Assembly (NCBI RefSeq): GCF_020833685.1
Contig: NZ_JACKZY010000001.1
Span: 818,578-882,577 of the forward strand
Length of the DNA: 64,000 bases
Reading direction: 5' to 3'
Source: Nitratireductor sp. B36
Lineage (GTDB): Bacteria; Pseudomonadota; Alphaproteobacteria; Rhizobiales; Rhizobiaceae
Of the stretch, positions 45,063 through 55,409 are shown piece by piece. The notes under the pieces are model-generated. The model had not been told where the DNA came from. It was given only the letters and a program-made list of their open reading frames with translations, and ran no database searches. The position numbers and the translations under genes are program-made. Every line of letters begins with the position of its first letter. The stretch's first letter is position 1.

Positions 45063-46355
45063 ATGGGTGTTGAGGTAAGCCGTCTGTCGAACGGCCTGAC
45101 GGTCGCAACCGAAACCCTGCCTCATCTGGAAACCGTTGCGCTGGGCATCTGGGTCAAATCCGGTTCGCGCAATGAGCACGAGAATGAGCACGGTATTGCG
45201 CATCTCCTGGAACACATGGCGTTCAAGGGGACCAGCAAACGCACCGCACGCCAGATCGCAACCGATATCGAAGACGTCGGCGGGGAGATAAATGCCGCGA
45301 CAAGTGTTGAGACAACGGCCTTTTACGCCCGGGTCCTCAGTGCTGATATGCCGTTGGCGGTCGAGCTTCTGTCCGACATTCTGACCGATTCAAAATTCGA
45401 CCCCCACGAGCTTGAACGCGAGCAGCATGTGATCCTCCAGGAGATCGGCGCCGCGCACGACATTCCCGACGACATTGTGTTTGACCGGTTTACCGAAACC
45501 GCGTTTCGCCACCAGTCGCTCGGCCGCTCCGTGCTGGGTACGCCGGAAACGGTTCAGTCGTTCACATCGGAGCAATTGCGCGGCTTTCTGGAACGCCAAT
45601 ATTCAGCAGACCGTATGGTGATTGTCGCTGCCGGTGGGCTCAAGCACGACGACTTCGTGCGTGAGGTGGAGAATCGTCTGGGAACGTTCCGCAGCAAAGC
45701 CGAAGGCAAGACTCCTCCCTATGCGCATTATGTTGGCGGCGATTTCCGCGAACACCGCGACCTGATGGATGCGCAGATCATTCTCGGCTTCGAAGGACGC
45801 GCTTATCATGTGCGCGACTTCTACGCGTCCCAGGTGCTTTCCACCATCCTCGGCGGAGGCATGTCCTCCAGACTGTTCCAGGAGGTGCGTGAAAAGCACG
45901 GCCTGTGCTACTCGGTCTATGCTTTCCACTGGGGTTTTTCAGATACCGGCATTTTCGGCGTGCATGCAGCAACCGGAAAGAACGACATTGAAGAGCTGGT
46001 GCCGCTGCTGGTTGGAGAACTGCAAAAAGCCGGCCAGTCCATCGGGCAGGACGAGCTGGACCGGGCGCGGGCGCAATATCGCGCCGGCCTTATGATGGCG
46101 CGGGAAAACCCGGCAAGCCGTGCCTCTCAGATCGCGCGTCAGCTCCTCCTCTATGGTCGGCCCATCGATGTTGACGAGCTGATGGATCGTCTGTCGAACC
46201 TGACAGTCGATCGACTGACCGATCTTTCGCAACGCCTTTTCACCACCAAGCCCACGCTTGCGGCAATCGGTCCGGTCGGCAGCCTTGCGCCCTTCGAATC
46301 CATCCAGGATGCACTGGCCGATCAGGGGCCGATGCCGCGCAAGCTCGCCGTGTAG
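45063..46355 (+). CDS. M16 family zinc peptidase (processing-peptidase-like)
   Basis: The protein has 430 residues with AAGGAG upstream. The inverted zinc motif HLLEHMAFKG (HxxEH) is intact, with the third ligand glutamate in the region of ELEREQHVILQE, and the C-terminal half is the usual inactive M16 domain (ILGGGMSSRLFQEVREKHGLCYS). Bacterial members of this type resemble the mitochondrial processing peptidase beta subunit. The substrate is unknown. The order thrC, M16 peptidase, GNAT acetyltransferase is common in rhizobia, and the spacing suggests one transcript. Confidence 0.93.
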   Translation: MGVEVSRLSNGLTVATETLPHLETVALGIWVKSGSRNEHENEHGIAHLLEHMAFKGTSKRTARQIATDIEDVGGEINAATSVETTAFYARVLSADMPLAVELLSDILTDSKFDPHELEREQHVILQEIGAAHDIPDDIVFDRFTETAFRHQSLGRSVLGTPETVQSFTSEQLRGFLERQYSADRMVIVAAGGLKHDDFVREVENRLGTFRSKAEGKTPPYAHYVGGDFREHRDLMDAQIILGFEGRAYHVRDFYASQVLSTILGGGMSSRLFQEVREKHGLCYSVYAFHWGFSDTGIFGVHAATGKNDIEELVPLLVGELQKAGQSIGQDELDRARAQYRAGLMMARENPASRASQIARQLLLYGRPIDVDELMDRLSNLTVDRLTDLSQRLFTTKPTLAAIGPVGSLAPFESIQDALADQGPMPRKLAV

Positions 46356-46370
46356 GATCGTCGCGGACAT

Positions 46371-46973
46371 ATGCTGGACGTGCCCTTCTTCCGCCGCCCG
46401 CCTCCGGCGCTCAAGGGCGAAACCGTGTTCCTAAGAACACCGGGCATGGGCGATCATGCGGAGTGGGCGGCCCTGCGCGATGAGAGCCGCGGATTTCTCG
46501 TTCCTTGGGAACCCACCTGGGCTCCCGATGAATTGTCCAAACGTGCGTTCCGCCACCGTTTGAAGCGCTATCGTACAGAATACGACAACGGCACTGGCAT
46601 CAGTTTTCTGGTCTTTGATGCCTCCACCGAAGCATTGGCTGGCGGAATCACACTCTCCAACATCAGGCGCGGCGTCGCCCAGAGCGCCAGTATAGGCTAC
46701 TGGATGGGGGAGCGTTATGCGGGCCGCGGTATGATGTTGGCGGCCCTGCAATTGCTCATTCCCTATGCTTTCGACGGCTTGCGGTTGCACCGTTTGGAAG
46801 CCGCCTGTATTCCAGACAATAAACGTTCTGTCGGTTTACTTGAAAAAGCCGGATTTCAGCGCGAAGGGCTGCTCAGATCCTATCTCAGGATCAATGGTTC
46901 TTGGCGTGATCATTATCTCTATGCGCTGATCGCCGAGGAGCATCACGTGCCTGTACTAGAACCACGAGGCTGA
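46371..46973 (+). CDS. GNAT family N-acetyltransferase (RimJ-like)
   Basis: The protein has 200 residues. The acetyl-CoA fold is shown by ASIGYWMGERYAGRGMMLAALQLL, containing the (Q/R)-x-x-G-x-G/A segment, and by AACIPDNKRSVGLLEKAGFQREGLLRSYL. The match is to the RimJ/RimL group, which acetylates protein N-termini, ribosomal or otherwise. The start lies 15 bases after the peptidase stop with a weak GCGGA, so coupling is likely. The exact target cannot be told. Confidence 0.88.
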   Translation: MLDVPFFRRPPPALKGETVFLRTPGMGDHAEWAALRDESRGFLVPWEPTWAPDELSKRAFRHRLKRYRTEYDNGTGISFLVFDASTEALAGGITLSNIRRGVAQSASIGYWMGERYAGRGMMLAALQLLIPYAFDGLRLHRLEAACIPDNKRSVGLLEKAGFQREGLLRSYLRINGSWRDHYLYALIAEEHHVPVLEPRG

Positions 46974-46978
46974 TTTCC

Positions 46979-49879
46979 TTGTTCCCCGCATTGCAGCGTT
47001 CCTTCATCTCCGCATTCATAGTGGCCTTCTTCGCGGCTGTTGCAGCCCTTGTAGCAGTGGCCGGCCCGGCACACGCGATCGAGCCTATCAAGATTGCCCG
47101 CGACGATGTTGCGCTGGACCTGTCGGGGGCGGTCGAGATCTACCGTGGTCAGGGAGATGCATTTCAGGTGTCGACCGCGCCCGATGTCGATGGCATCGTC
47201 CGGCGTATCGAGGTGGAGGCGCAGGATGAGCGCTCCACGGGGGACTGGGCGGTGTTTGCCCTTGCCAACACCACAGACCAGCAGCTTGACCGGCTCATCG
47301 TCGCACCTCATTTCCGGCTGGTGGGTTCGGGGCTGATCTGGCCCGACCTTGGCTCCCAACGCATCGCAGCCATCACGCCGAGTTCGGGTTTCACGCTCGA
47401 CCGGCAGGAAAGCCCGGATGCGGACGAATTTCACGTCACCCTCAATCCCGGCTCCGTTGTGACTTTTGTTGCCGAGCTTTCCTCGCCCAACCTGCCGCAG
47501 GTCTATCTGTGGGATCCTGGCGCCTACAAGGACACGGTCAATGCCTACACGCTGTTCCGCGGTATCGTGATTGGCATTGCAGGGCTGCTCGCCCTCTTCC
47601 TCACCATCCTTTTCGTGGTCAAGGGAACATCCATGTTCCCGGCGACCGCGGCGCTTGCGTGGGCGGTGCTTGCCTATATCTCCATCGATTTCGGTTTCTT
47701 GAGCAAGGTGATCGAGATCACGCCGGGCAATGAGCAGATATGGCGCGCGGGCACCGAGGTCGGCCTGGCCGCCACACTCGTCGTGTTCCTCTTTGCCTAT
47801 CTCAATCTCAACCGCTGGCACGATCATTTCAGCTATGGCGTGCTCGCCTGGATCCTGGGTCTCGGCATCATCGCCGGCTTCGCCATTATCGACCCCGCCG
47901 TGGCTGCCGGCATCGCGCGCATTTCCTTCGCCGCCACGGCCGTGGTCGGGCTCGGTATCATCATCTACCTCAGCCTCCAGGGCTATGATCGCGCCATCAT
48001 GCTGGTGCCCAGCTGGGTTATGATCATTGCCTGGATGGTCGGATCGTGGATGGCGATCACCGGGTTTCTCGACAATGACATCGTTCAGCCGGCCATCGGC
48101 GGCGGACTCATCCTGATCATCCTCCTGATCGGGTTCACCGTCATGCAGCATGCCTTCGCGGGCGGCGCCCTGTTCCAGGGCCTGTTCAGCGATATGGAAC
48201 GTCAGGCGCTTGCGATCTCCGGTTCCGGCGACGTGGTCTGGGACTGGGACGTTTCGCGAGATCGCATCATCACGCGACCCGACGTGAGCCGCCAGCTCGG
48301 CCTGCCTTCGGGAAGCCTGAACGGTCCGGCGCGCGACTGGCTCTCAACGCTTCACACCGAAGACCGCGACACGTTTCGCACGACCCTGGACGTGGTGCTC
48401 GAGCAGAGGCGAGGACGTATTTCTCAGAGCTTCCGGCTGCGCGGCGCCGACGGCCACTATCACTGGTTCGACCTGCGCGCGCGCCCCGTGATCGGCTCCG
48501 ACGGGCAGGTTATCCGTTGCGTGGGCACGATGGTCGACGTCACGGAGCAGAAGAAGGCCGAGGAACGCCTCCTGCACGACGCCGTCCATGACAATCTCAC
48601 CGGGTTGCCGAGCCGCGAGCTGTTCCTCAACCGGCTCGATGCAATCATCTCCATTGCCCGCACGGAACAGCATGTTCGCCCCACTGTCTTCGTGATCGAC
48701 ATCGACCGGTTCAAGCAGGTCAATGAGGAATTGGGTATCTCGGTCGGCGATACGATCCTGCTCACCATCGCTCGCAGGCTGCACCGGCTTTTGAAACCGC
48801 GCGATTCGCTTTGCCGATTGTCCGGGGACCAGTTCGCCATGATCTTGCTTTCCGAGCAGGAGCCAGCGCGCATCGCGGCCGTGGCGGATTCGGTCAAGCA
48901 GGCAATCCGCACTCCTGTAACATTCGCACGCCGAGAGATTGTTCTGACCTCTTCCATCGGTCTCATTTCCTGGACCACCACGCAGGAATCGGCAGAGGAA
49001 ATGCTCAAGGACGCCGAGCTTGCCATGTATCAGGCCAAGCGCTTCGGCGGGGATCGGATCGAGCCATTCCGGCCTGCATTCCGCTCCATCGACAACAACC
49101 GCCTGCGGATGGAGTCGGACCTGCGCCGTGCAATCGAACGCTCGGAGCTCAAACTCGTCTACCAGCCAATCGTTCGCCTGGAAGATCAGGCCATCGCCGG
49201 CTTTGAAGCGCTTCTGCGTTGGGATCACCCGCGGCGCGGTGCCATCCCGCCGTCAGATTTCATCCCCATAGCTGAGAGTTCTGGGCTCATCGTTCAGCTT
49301 GGCCTCTTTGCCATGCAACAAGCCGCCGAAGACCTTTATCGCTGGCAGAAACAGTTTGCGGATACGCCGCTCTTCATGTCGGTCAATCTTTCAAGCCGCC
49401 AGCTCATACGTCGCGATCTCGTCGGGGATGTGCGCTCCGTCATTGCCCGATCAGGCGTGTCGCCGGAAAGCTTCCGGCTCGAGCTCACGGAATCGGTGGT
49501 CATGGACAATCCTGAACAATCCGCCCATGTGCTGCAAAAGCTGAGGCATATCGGCATCGGTCTCTCTCTGGACGACTTCGGTACAGGCTATTCTTCGTTG
49601 TCCTATCTCTCGAGCTTTCCGTTTGACACGATCAAGATCGACCGCCGCTTCCTCGAAGATCACAGCGCGCGTGGCATCGTGCTGGTCCGTTCCATGGTCA
49701 AGATGGCCAAGGAACTCGAACTCTCCGTGGTGGCAGAAGGTGTCGTCGACCAGCAGGATGCGCAACAGCTGGCCGAAATGGGGTGCGACTTTGCCCAGAG
49801 CTTCGTCTTTGGTGAACCGGAAGAAGCCGAAACCACCGCAAGACTTCTGTTCGAACATACGACTGCAGCGAAGTCCTGA
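46979..49879 (+). CDS. Membrane PAS-GGDEF-EAL protein, predicted c-di-GMP phosphodiesterase
   Basis: The protein has 966 residues from a TTG at 46979, ten bases after GAGG. Residues 1-33 are a signal peptide (ending AHA), then a periplasmic beta domain to about 180 and seven hydrophobic segments to about 400, like 7TMR-DISM sensors. A PAS domain (about 410-530, ending VDVTEQKKAEERL) leads to a GGDEF domain whose motif is SGDQF, with no RxxD site. The EAL domain keeps FEALLRW, NLSSRQL, ELTES, LDDFGTGYSS, KIDRRF and VVAEGV, so it should cleave c-di-GMP. The gene may be coupled to the acetyltransferase upstream. Confidence 0.9.
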   Translation: MFPALQRSFISAFIVAFFAAVAALVAVAGPAHAIEPIKIARDDVALDLSGAVEIYRGQGDAFQVSTAPDVDGIVRRIEVEAQDERSTGDWAVFALANTTDQQLDRLIVAPHFRLVGSGLIWPDLGSQRIAAITPSSGFTLDRQESPDADEFHVTLNPGSVVTFVAELSSPNLPQVYLWDPGAYKDTVNAYTLFRGIVIGIAGLLALFLTILFVVKGTSMFPATAALAWAVLAYISIDFGFLSKVIEITPGNEQIWRAGTEVGLAATLVVFLFAYLNLNRWHDHFSYGVLAWILGLGIIAGFAIIDPAVAAGIARISFAATAVVGLGIIIYLSLQGYDRAIMLVPSWVMIIAWMVGSWMAITGFLDNDIVQPAIGGGLILIILLIGFTVMQHAFAGGALFQGLFSDMERQALAISGSGDVVWDWDVSRDRIITRPDVSRQLGLPSGSLNGPARDWLSTLHTEDRDTFRTTLDVVLEQRRGRISQSFRLRGADGHYHWFDLRARPVIGSDGQVIRCVGTMVDVTEQKKAEERLLHDAVHDNLTGLPSRELFLNRLDAIISIARTEQHVRPTVFVIDIDRFKQVNEELGISVGDTILLTIARRLHRLLKPRDSLCRLSGDQFAMILLSEQEPARIAAVADSVKQAIRTPVTFARREIVLTSSIGLISWTTTQESAEEMLKDAELAMYQAKRFGGDRIEPFRPAFRSIDNNRLRMESDLRRAIERSELKLVYQPIVRLEDQAIAGFEALLRWDHPRRGAIPPSDFIPIAESSGLIVQLGLFAMQQAAEDLYRWQKQFADTPLFMSVNLSSRQLIRRDLVGDVRSVIARSGVSPESFRLELTESVVMDNPEQSAHVLQKLRHIGIGLSLDDFGTGYSSLSYLSSFPFDTIKIDRRFLEDHSARGIVLVRSMVKMAKELELSVVAEGVVDQQDAQQLAEMGCDFAQSFVFGEPEEAETTARLLFEHTTAAKS

Positions 49880-49939
49880 AGCCGAATACACGTTCGGCCT
49901 GGGTGCGTATGCCGCACAGTTTTCAGGCGTGGAGAGCTA

Positions 49940-50566
49940 TCAGGCGTGGCCGGCGATCTGGCTGAGATTCGCCACATCGATACCGATTGAGGCAAGGACG
50001 CCATCATATTTCTGGTCGATCTCACCCTCGAAGAGGAGTTCCGGCGTCGCCGGACAGGTCAGCCAACCGTTCTCGCCGATTTCCATCTCGAGCTGCCCCG
50101 CGCCCCACCCTGCATAGCCAAGCGCCATCATGGCATGACGCGGCCCCTGTCCGAGCGATATGGCTCGGAGCATGTCGACAGTGGCCGTCAGGCAAATGCT
50201 GTCGGAAACCGGCATGGAGGATTCCACCACATAGTCGTCCGTATGGAGCACGAACCCCCTGCTCCGGTCCACGGGCCCACCGTTGCGCACCGGCATGTTC
50301 CGCGCTTCACGCGGCAGACGGATGGCCTCTTCCTCCTCCAATATCCCGAGCTGAACCAGAATATCCGGAAAGGCGAGTTGTTGCGGCTGGTTGATGATCA
50401 GCCCCATCGCGCCTTCTTCGCTGTGAGCGCACAAATAGATCACTGCGCGCGCAAACCGCTCGTCACGCATGCCAGGCATGGCGATCAGGAAATGGTTTTC
50501 CAGATATGGAAGTCCCGTCATTTCCTCACTGTGCTCTTCGTCTGTGGTGTTTCCACGGCTTTTCAT
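49940..50566 (-). CDS. UPF0301 (YqgE/AlgH) family protein
   Basis: The protein has 208 residues, with AGG seven bases upstream of the ATG; a later ATG (residue 16) is a possible start. The family pattern is clear: [57 protein letters not shown], and [16 protein letters not shown]. The role of the family is uncertain; it is a conserved cytoplasmic protein. It is convergent with the EAL gene and divergent from the DsbD-N gene. Confidence 0.93.
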   Translation of the reverse strand: MKSRGNTTDEEHSEEMTGLPYLENHFLIAMPGMRDERFARAVIYLCAHSEEGAMGLIINQPQQLAFPDILVQLGILEEEEAIRLPREARNMPVRNGGPVDRSRGFVLHTDDYVVESSMPVSDSICLTATVDMLRAISLGQGPRHAMMALGYAGWGAGQLEMEIGENGWLTCPATPELLFEGEIDQKYDGVLASIGIDVANLSQIAGHA

Positions 50567-50701
50567 GTCTCAGCCTAACCGGTTTTCCCATGGCTTGAAA
50601 GACGGATATCACGACGCTCCGGCGGGCCGCTCACGCATTTATGATGCTGCCGTGCGGAAGTGTGCCTTGCAGGTGGAACAGCCCGATTGCAATCTCTCAC
50701 C

Positions 50702-51499
50702 ATGATTCGAGCTGCCTCCCTGACCCTTATGCTCCTGATGAGCACGCAGGCACACGCTGCCTCCAGCCAATGGCAGGAAAGCGAAGGCGGTTCGGTTCGC
50801 CTCGTCACCGTCGGGCTTCCGGATGGTGACGGGCGCTTGCGCGGCGCGCTGGAGATTGATCTCAAGCCTGGTTGGAAGACCTATTGGCGCAACCCCGGCT
50901 CTGCCGGCATTCCACCGCAGATCGATATCTCACGCAGCGCGCATATCAGCGCCGCCGAACTGCAATACCCGGCTCCGGAACGTATCCATGATGGCGAAAC
51001 CCAATGGGCCGGTTACACGCAGTCCGTGGCTCTCCCGGTGACCTTCACACTCGATCAGGCGAACGCTGTCACGCTGATCGATGTGGATGTGTTTCTGGGG
51101 ATATGCGAGACGATTTGTATTCCTTTTCAGGCGTCTTTCACTTTCGATCCAGCCGCAGACGCCGACAACATCAGCGATGCACTTACGGTTCGACGCGCCT
51201 TCGCCTCGCTTCCATCACCCGCCGACGCGGCGTTCGGGATCGTTTCTGCTGAACGGACAGGCGACGCTGTTCTTCTGACGGGCAATGTCCCCCCGTCAAC
51301 GTCGGACCCTACCCTCTTTCTCGATCACGAACGCGCGCATCTGCTTGCTACACCGAAGCTCGAAAGCCGGGACGGCGACACGGTCAGCTTTGTTGTTGAA
51401 ATATTGGGCGATGATATCGGGAAACTTGAAAGCACTCCGCTTATATATACGCTGACAGCCGGTGGAGAGGCTGTCTCGGGGGACATTCAAATCCCTTGA
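50702..51499 (+). CDS. Secreted DsbD N-terminal domain protein
   Basis: The protein has 265 residues from the ATG at 50702 and has a signal peptide (LTLMLLMSTQAHA). The mature part matches the immunoglobulin-like N-terminal domain of DsbD (IDLKPGWKTYWRNPGSAGIPPQIDIS). The paired cysteines lie in LGICETICIPFQASF, where DsbD has its redox-active pair. No membrane reductase part follows, so it stands alone. It may pass electrons to periplasmic thiol proteins or act with copper resistance factors. The downstream peroxiredoxin gene, 39 bases away, hints at a shared redox role. Confidence 0.82.
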   Translation: MIRAASLTLMLLMSTQAHAASSQWQESEGGSVRLVTVGLPDGDGRLRGALEIDLKPGWKTYWRNPGSAGIPPQIDISRSAHISAAELQYPAPERIHDGETQWAGYTQSVALPVTFTLDQANAVTLIDVDVFLGICETICIPFQASFTFDPAADADNISDALTVRRAFASLPSPADAAFGIVSAERTGDAVLLTGNVPPSTSDPTLFLDHERAHLLATPKLESRDGDTVSFVVEILGDDIGKLESTPLIYTLTAGGEAVSGDIQIP

Positions 51500-51538
51500 A
51501 TCACTTTCATACCCATTTGTTTTTTCCAGGAGCCTCTG

Positions 51539-52030
51539 ATGAAAATTACCGTCGGTGACCGCATTCCCGATGCGTCCTTCAAGAAAGTCAGCGCCGAAGG
51601 CGCAAACGAAGTGGCAGCGCCCGATTTTTTTGCAGGTCGCAAAGTGGTTATGTTTGGAGTGCCGGGAGCCTTCACCCCGACCTGCAGCAACAGCCATCTA
51701 CCGGGTTTCGTAGAGAATGGTGATGCGATCCGTGCGCGCGGCGCAGACGACATTGCGGTCGTTTCCGTGAACGACGCTTTTGTGATGAAGGCCTGGGCAG
51801 GCTTTACCGGCGCAGAAGACAAGATCACCTTTATCGCCGATGGCAATGGTGACTTCACCCGCGCGCTCGGGCTTGATGCGGACCTCTCCGTCGCCGGCCT
51901 CGGACACCGGTCGAAACGCTATTCGATGATCGTGGACGACGGTGTCATTCGTGCAATCAACGTCGAGGAAAATCCGGGTCAGGCTGAAACGAGCGGCGCC
52001 GCCCGCATCCTCGAGCAACTTCAGGGCTGA
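51539..52030 (+). CDS. Peroxiredoxin (Prx5-like)
   Basis: The protein has 163 residues, with AGGAG upstream. The peroxidatic cysteine (about residue 49) is in VPGAFTPTCSNSHLPGF, the Prx5/AhpC-type-2 signature. Other motifs are SVNDAFVMKAW and FIADGNGDFTRALGL. It reduces hydrogen peroxide and organic peroxides using thioredoxin or glutathione/glutaredoxin. It is likely cotranscribed with the DsbD-N gene. A strong hairpin ends the transcript at 52071. Confidence 0.95.
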   Translation: MKITVGDRIPDASFKKVSAEGANEVAAPDFFAGRKVVMFGVPGAFTPTCSNSHLPGFVENGDAIRARGADDIAVVSVNDAFVMKAWAGFTGAEDKITFIADGNGDFTRALGLDADLSVAGLGHRSKRYSMIVDDGVIRAINVEENPGQAETSGAARILEQLQG

Positions 52031-52070
52031 GACACGCGCCTTCCCTGCACATCGCGATCCGATGTGTTGC

Positions 52071-52098
52071 CATCCTCGGGATCACCCCGGGGATGTTT
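52071..52098 (+). terminator. Terminator after peroxiredoxin gene
   Basis: A 10-bp stem (CATCCTCGGG with its partner, one G-U pair) encloses a 5-base loop and is followed by TTTGT. Another hairpin CACATCG/CGATGTG lies just upstream at 52048-52066. Both lie before the convergent rnhA stop. Confidence 0.7.
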
Positions 52099-52155
52099 GT
52101 CATCCCGGCTCGGGGTAACGCCGCGGCACATCGGTTTTCACCTTGGTACCGCGCG

Positions 52156-52602
52156 TTACCGCCGCTTTTTCTTGAAAGGCTCCATGCCCGCACGCGCCAA
52201 TGCGTCGGCCCGCTCGTTTTCGGGATGACCAGCATGGCCTTTGACCCAGTGCCAGTTGATCTTGTGGCGCTTTCGGGCCTCATCCAACGCCTGCCAGAGT
52301 TCGGCATTTTTCACCGGCTTCTTGGCAGCCGTTTTCCAGCCATTGCGTTTCCAGCCCTCGATCCAGCCGGAAATCCCATCGCGGACATAGACGCTGTCGG
52401 TGTAGAGATCCACGTCGCAAGGCCGTTTCAGCGCGTTGAGCGCTTCGATGGCGGCCTTCAATTCCATCCGGTTGTTTGTGGTTTCGGCCTCTCCGCCAGA
52501 GAGCTCCTTCTCCACGCCGTTGTGGCGCAGCAGCGCGCCCCAGCCACCGGGGCCCGGATTGCCCGAACAGGCTCCGTCAGTAAAGATTTCCACGCTTGTC
52601 AC
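52156..52602 (-). CDS. rnhA: Ribonuclease H1
   Basis: The protein has 148 residues from a GTG at 52602 that overlaps the thrB stop (GTGA). The catalytic acids are all present: aspartate in FTDGACSGN, glutamate in NNRMELKAA, aspartate in YTDSVYV, and aspartate in NERADALA, with histidine in [12 protein letters not shown]. It degrades RNA in RNA-DNA hybrids such as R-loops and primers. It is last in the ispH-thrB-rnhA operon. Confidence 0.96.
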   Translation of the reverse strand: MTSVEIFTDGACSGNPGPGGWGALLRHNGVEKELSGGEAETTNNRMELKAAIEALNALKRPCDVDLYTDSVYVRDGISGWIEGWKRNGWKTAAKKPVKNAELWQALDEARKRHKINWHWVKGHAGHPENERADALARAGMEPFKKKRR

Positions 52603-53567
52603 TTTATGCCGATCCCGTATTCAGATGCCGATCCGATCTGCCGATGAAAACGCAGACGTCGCACATACTCCATGGGATCGCGCTTGTTCACCAGCGCTCC
52701 GTCGGCAATGGTCAGCCAGTCATAGAGCCGGGTCAGCATGAAGCGCAGCGCCGAACCTCGCGCCAGTAGCGGCAACGCCTCGATCTCCTCCGCTTCCAGA
52801 GGACGAACCGACTGATAGCCCTCCAGCAACGCCGTGCCCTTGGTCAGATTATAGGAACCGTCTTTCTCGAAACACCAGGCATTGAGGCCGGTGGCAATGT
52901 CATACGCCAGGAGATCGTTGCAGGCGAAATAGAAATCGATGATCCCCGATACCTTGTCACCGAGGAAGAAGACATTGTCAGGGAAGAGGTCGGCATGAAT
53001 AACGCCGGTCGGCAGATCCGAAGGCCAGCCGTCGCTCAGCGCCGCCAGATCAGCCTCGACTTCCGCCTCCAGTCCCGCTTCCACCTCGTTCGCCCGCGGC
53101 TTTGCCTTCTCCCAGAGCGGCCGCCAGTCGCCAAGGGTCAGCGCATTCGCTCGCGTCAGCGCAAAATCGCGGGCAGCCAGATGCATGCTCGCCATGGCCC
53201 TGCCCACCTCGCGACAATGACGGGGCGCTGGCTTTCTCAGCCACATACCTTCCAGAAACGTGATCAGTGCAGCCGGACGCTCGGCGATTTCGCTTACCAT
53301 GGCTCCATCCAGGCGCCGCACAGGAAGCGGACAGTTCACGCCATGCTGCGCAAGGTGCTCCATCAACCCCAGAAAGAACGGCAGGTCGGAGCGTTCCACA
53401 CGCTGTTCATAGAGGGTCAGGATGTAGGCTGCCGTGGACGTGTGAAGCAGGTAGTTGGAATTTTCCGTGCCCTCGGCGATGCCCTTGTAGGACCTCAGGT
53501 CACCTACATCATACTCCTTGAGGAACGCGGCCAGCTCGACCTCGGAAATATCCGTATAGACTGCCAT
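52599..53567 (-). CDS. thrB: Homoserine kinase (APH-fold type)
   Basis: The protein has 322 residues. It belongs to the aminoglycoside-phosphotransferase fold used by rhizobial Thr[16 protein letters not shown] (nucleotide loop), catalytic [13 protein letters not shown], and the metal-binding [11 protein letters not shown]. It phosphorylates homoserine to give the substrate of the ThrC encoded at 43635. It starts two bases after the ispH stop and overlaps rnhA by four bases. Confidence 0.96.
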   Translation of the reverse strand: MAVYTDISEVELAAFLKEYDVGDLRSYKGIAEGTENSNYLLHTSTAAYILTLYEQRVERSDLPFFLGLMEHLAQHGVNCPLPVRRLDGAMVSEIAERPAALITFLEGMWLRKPAPRHCREVGRAMASMHLAARDFALTRANALTLGDWRPLWEKAKPRANEVEAGLEAEVEADLAALSDGWPSDLPTGVIHADLFPDNVFFLGDKVSGIIDFYFACNDLLAYDIATGLNAWCFEKDGSYNLTKGTALLEGYQSVRPLEAEEIEALPLLARGSALRFMLTRLYDWLTIADGALVNKRDPMEYVRRLRFHRQIGSASEYGIGIK

Positions 53568-53569
53568 GC

Positions 53570-54583
53570 TTATGCGTTGCCGTTCACAAAGGCCATGTCG
53601 GCGCTGGTCAGTTCGACGTCACGGATCGCGCGCATGACGGGGAAATTTTCGGTTTCCTCGGCGGTGATCGCGAGCTCCACCGTCACATCGAATCGCTCGC
53701 GGAATGCGTCGATGATTTCATTGACGATGATTTCGGGCGCCGAGGCGCCGGCCGAAAGTCCGAGGACGCGAATGCCGTCCACCTCGTCCCAGGGGATTTC
53801 AGAAGCGCGCTGAACAAGCAGGGATCGCTTCGCCCCTGCCCGCTCCGCAACCTCCACCAGACGGCGCGAGTTCGATGAGTTGGGTGCGCCGACCACGAGA
53901 AACAGATCCGAGCCGGGTGCCGCCTTCTTCACGGCCTCCTGCCGGTTGGTGGTGGCGTAGCAGATGGATTCGGCTGCCGGTGCATGCAGGTCCGGAAAAC
54001 GGTCTTCCAGCGCCTTGAGAATGTCTGCCGTGTCCTCCACCGAGAGCGTGGTCTGGCTGACAAAGCCCAGTTCCGCGCCATCTGGCCGTACAAGCGCGTT
54101 GGCGCCTTCCACCGTCTCCACCAGGGTCACCGTGCCCTCGGGCAATTGCCCCATCGTGCCGATCACTTCTGGATGTCCCGCATGGCCGATCAGCAGCACG
54201 TGACGGCCGAGCCTGTGGTGACGCATGGCCTGTTTGTGGACCTTGGAAACCAGCGGGCAGGTCGCATCCAGATAGAAGAGGTTGCGGTTCTGCGCATCCG
54301 CCGGCACCGATTTCGGCACACCATGGGCGGAAAAGACAACCGGGCAATCGCGATGATCTTCCGGAATCTCGCTCAGTTCCTCGATGAAGACGGCGCCGCG
54401 CTCCTGCAACCCCTCAACAACATAACGATTGTGAACAATCTCGTGGCGCACATAGACGGGCGCGCCGTATTTTTTCAGCGCCAGCACAACGATCTGAATG
54501 GCGCGGTCAACGCCCGCACAGAAACCGCGAGGCCCGCAAAGCCGTACCGTCAGCTTCTGTCTTGTCATGTCGGCAGCCTTCAT
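53570..54583 (-). CDS. ispH: 4-hydroxy-3-methylbut-2-enyl diphosphate reductase
   Basis: The protein has 337 residues from the ATG at 54583, with AAGGGGAC upstream; the frame is open upstream but lacks similarity there. The iron-sulfur cysteines are in [21 protein letters not shown] and [11 protein letters not shown], and the active-site glutamate segment is EIVHNRYVV. It makes isopentenyl and dimethylallyl diphosphate in the last step of the MEP pathway. It heads the ispH-thrB-rnhA operon, 76 bases downstream of the SURF1 gene. Confidence 0.97.
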   Translation of the reverse strand: MKAADMTRQKLTVRLCGPRGFCAGVDRAIQIVVLALKKYGAPVYVRHEIVHNRYVVEGLQERGAVFIEELSEIPEDHRDCPVVFSAHGVPKSVPADAQNRNLFYLDATCPLVSKVHKQAMRHHRLGRHVLLIGHAGHPEVIGTMGQLPEGTVTLVETVEGANALVRPDGAELGFVSQTTLSVEDTADILKALEDRFPDLHAPAAESICYATTNRQEAVKKAAPGSDLFLVVGAPNSSNSRRLVEVAERAGAKRSLLVQRASEIPWDEVDGIRVLGLSAGASAPEIIVNEIIDAFRERFDVTVELAITAEETENFPVMRAIRDVELTSADMAFVNGNA

Positions 54584-54659
54584 CTCTTGTCCCCTTGCTG
54601 ATGCCGGAATTGGGGGTGTGGGGCCCTCAATGTCAAGGCCCCGGAGCCAAACAACGCGA

Positions 54660-55409
54660 TCAGACGCTCCGCCGGTTTCTTCGCCACCAGACGAAGAGCA
54701 CCCCGCATAGCGCCAGGGCGAGCCCATACCAGGTAATCGCATACTGCAAATGGCTGTTCGGCAGATCGATACGCGTCACGCCGCCCACGGGCAGTCCACC
54801 GGGATTGGGCGCGTCGTCGGCATCGACATAGAATGGCAGCACCCGGGCCGTGTCAGGCAGTCCCGCCGTGCGTGCCATCGTTTCGATATCCTTCCAATAG
54901 AAGATGTTTTTGCTGATATCATTGTCAGGAACGATGAAGGACGGCTTCTCCTCAAGTCCGTTGCGCGCAAGACCGCTGATGCGCACGCCGCCAACGATCT
55001 GCCCTTCAGCGCGCATTTCCGCCTCCTTGCGGTCGAAAGGCACGAACCCGCGATTGACGAAGATGAATCGCCCGTCCTCGAGCCTGAGCGGTGTGTGGAC
55101 GAAATAGCCCGACTGCCCCTTCCAGGTCGCGAAATAGTGTCGTTCGCCCGCATGCCGAAACGCCCCCGCAACGCGCACGGGCCGATATTCCACATCACCG
55201 GTCTCCGCATAGACACGCTCGATGCTGGCGAGATCCGCTGGCTCTGCGTTGATGCGCGCCTCGATCTGCGCAAGCAACGCCTCTTTCCATTGAAGCCGCT
55301 GTACCTGCCAGGTCCCGAGCGCCAGAAGGCAGGCGAGCACCACAAGGCTGAGAAGCAGCAGCAGCCAGGTAAGGCTCGATCGGGGGGATTTCATTTCAGT
55401 TACGGCCAT
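54660..55409 (-). CDS. SURF1 family cytochrome oxidase assembly protein
   Basis: The protein has 249 residues from the ATG at 55409, which overlaps the DUF983 stop by one base (TAATG). Two membrane segments lie at residues 12-32 and near the C-terminus ([20 protein letters not shown]). Between them is the SURF1 domain: [42 protein letters not shown], and [20 protein letters not shown]1 helps insert heme a into subunit I of the oxidase encoded just upstream. Confidence 0.94.
   Translation of the reverse strand: MAVTEMKSPRSSLTWLLLLLSLVVLACLLALGTWQVQRLQWKEALLAQIEARINAEPADLASIERVYAETGDVEYRPVRVAGAFRHAGERHYFATWKGQSGYFVHTPLRLEDGRFIFVNRGFVPFDRKEAEMRAEGQIVGGVRISGLARNGLEEKPSFIVPDNDISKNIFYWKDIETMARTAGLPDTARVLPFYVDADDAPNPGGLPVGGVTRIDLPNSHLQYAITWYGLALALCGVLFVWWRRNRRSV

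Noticed and set aside
46943-48151. 402-codon open frame on the minus strand
   Set aside because: Antisense to the sensor part of the EAL gene; composition is strongly D/H/G biased and without motifs.
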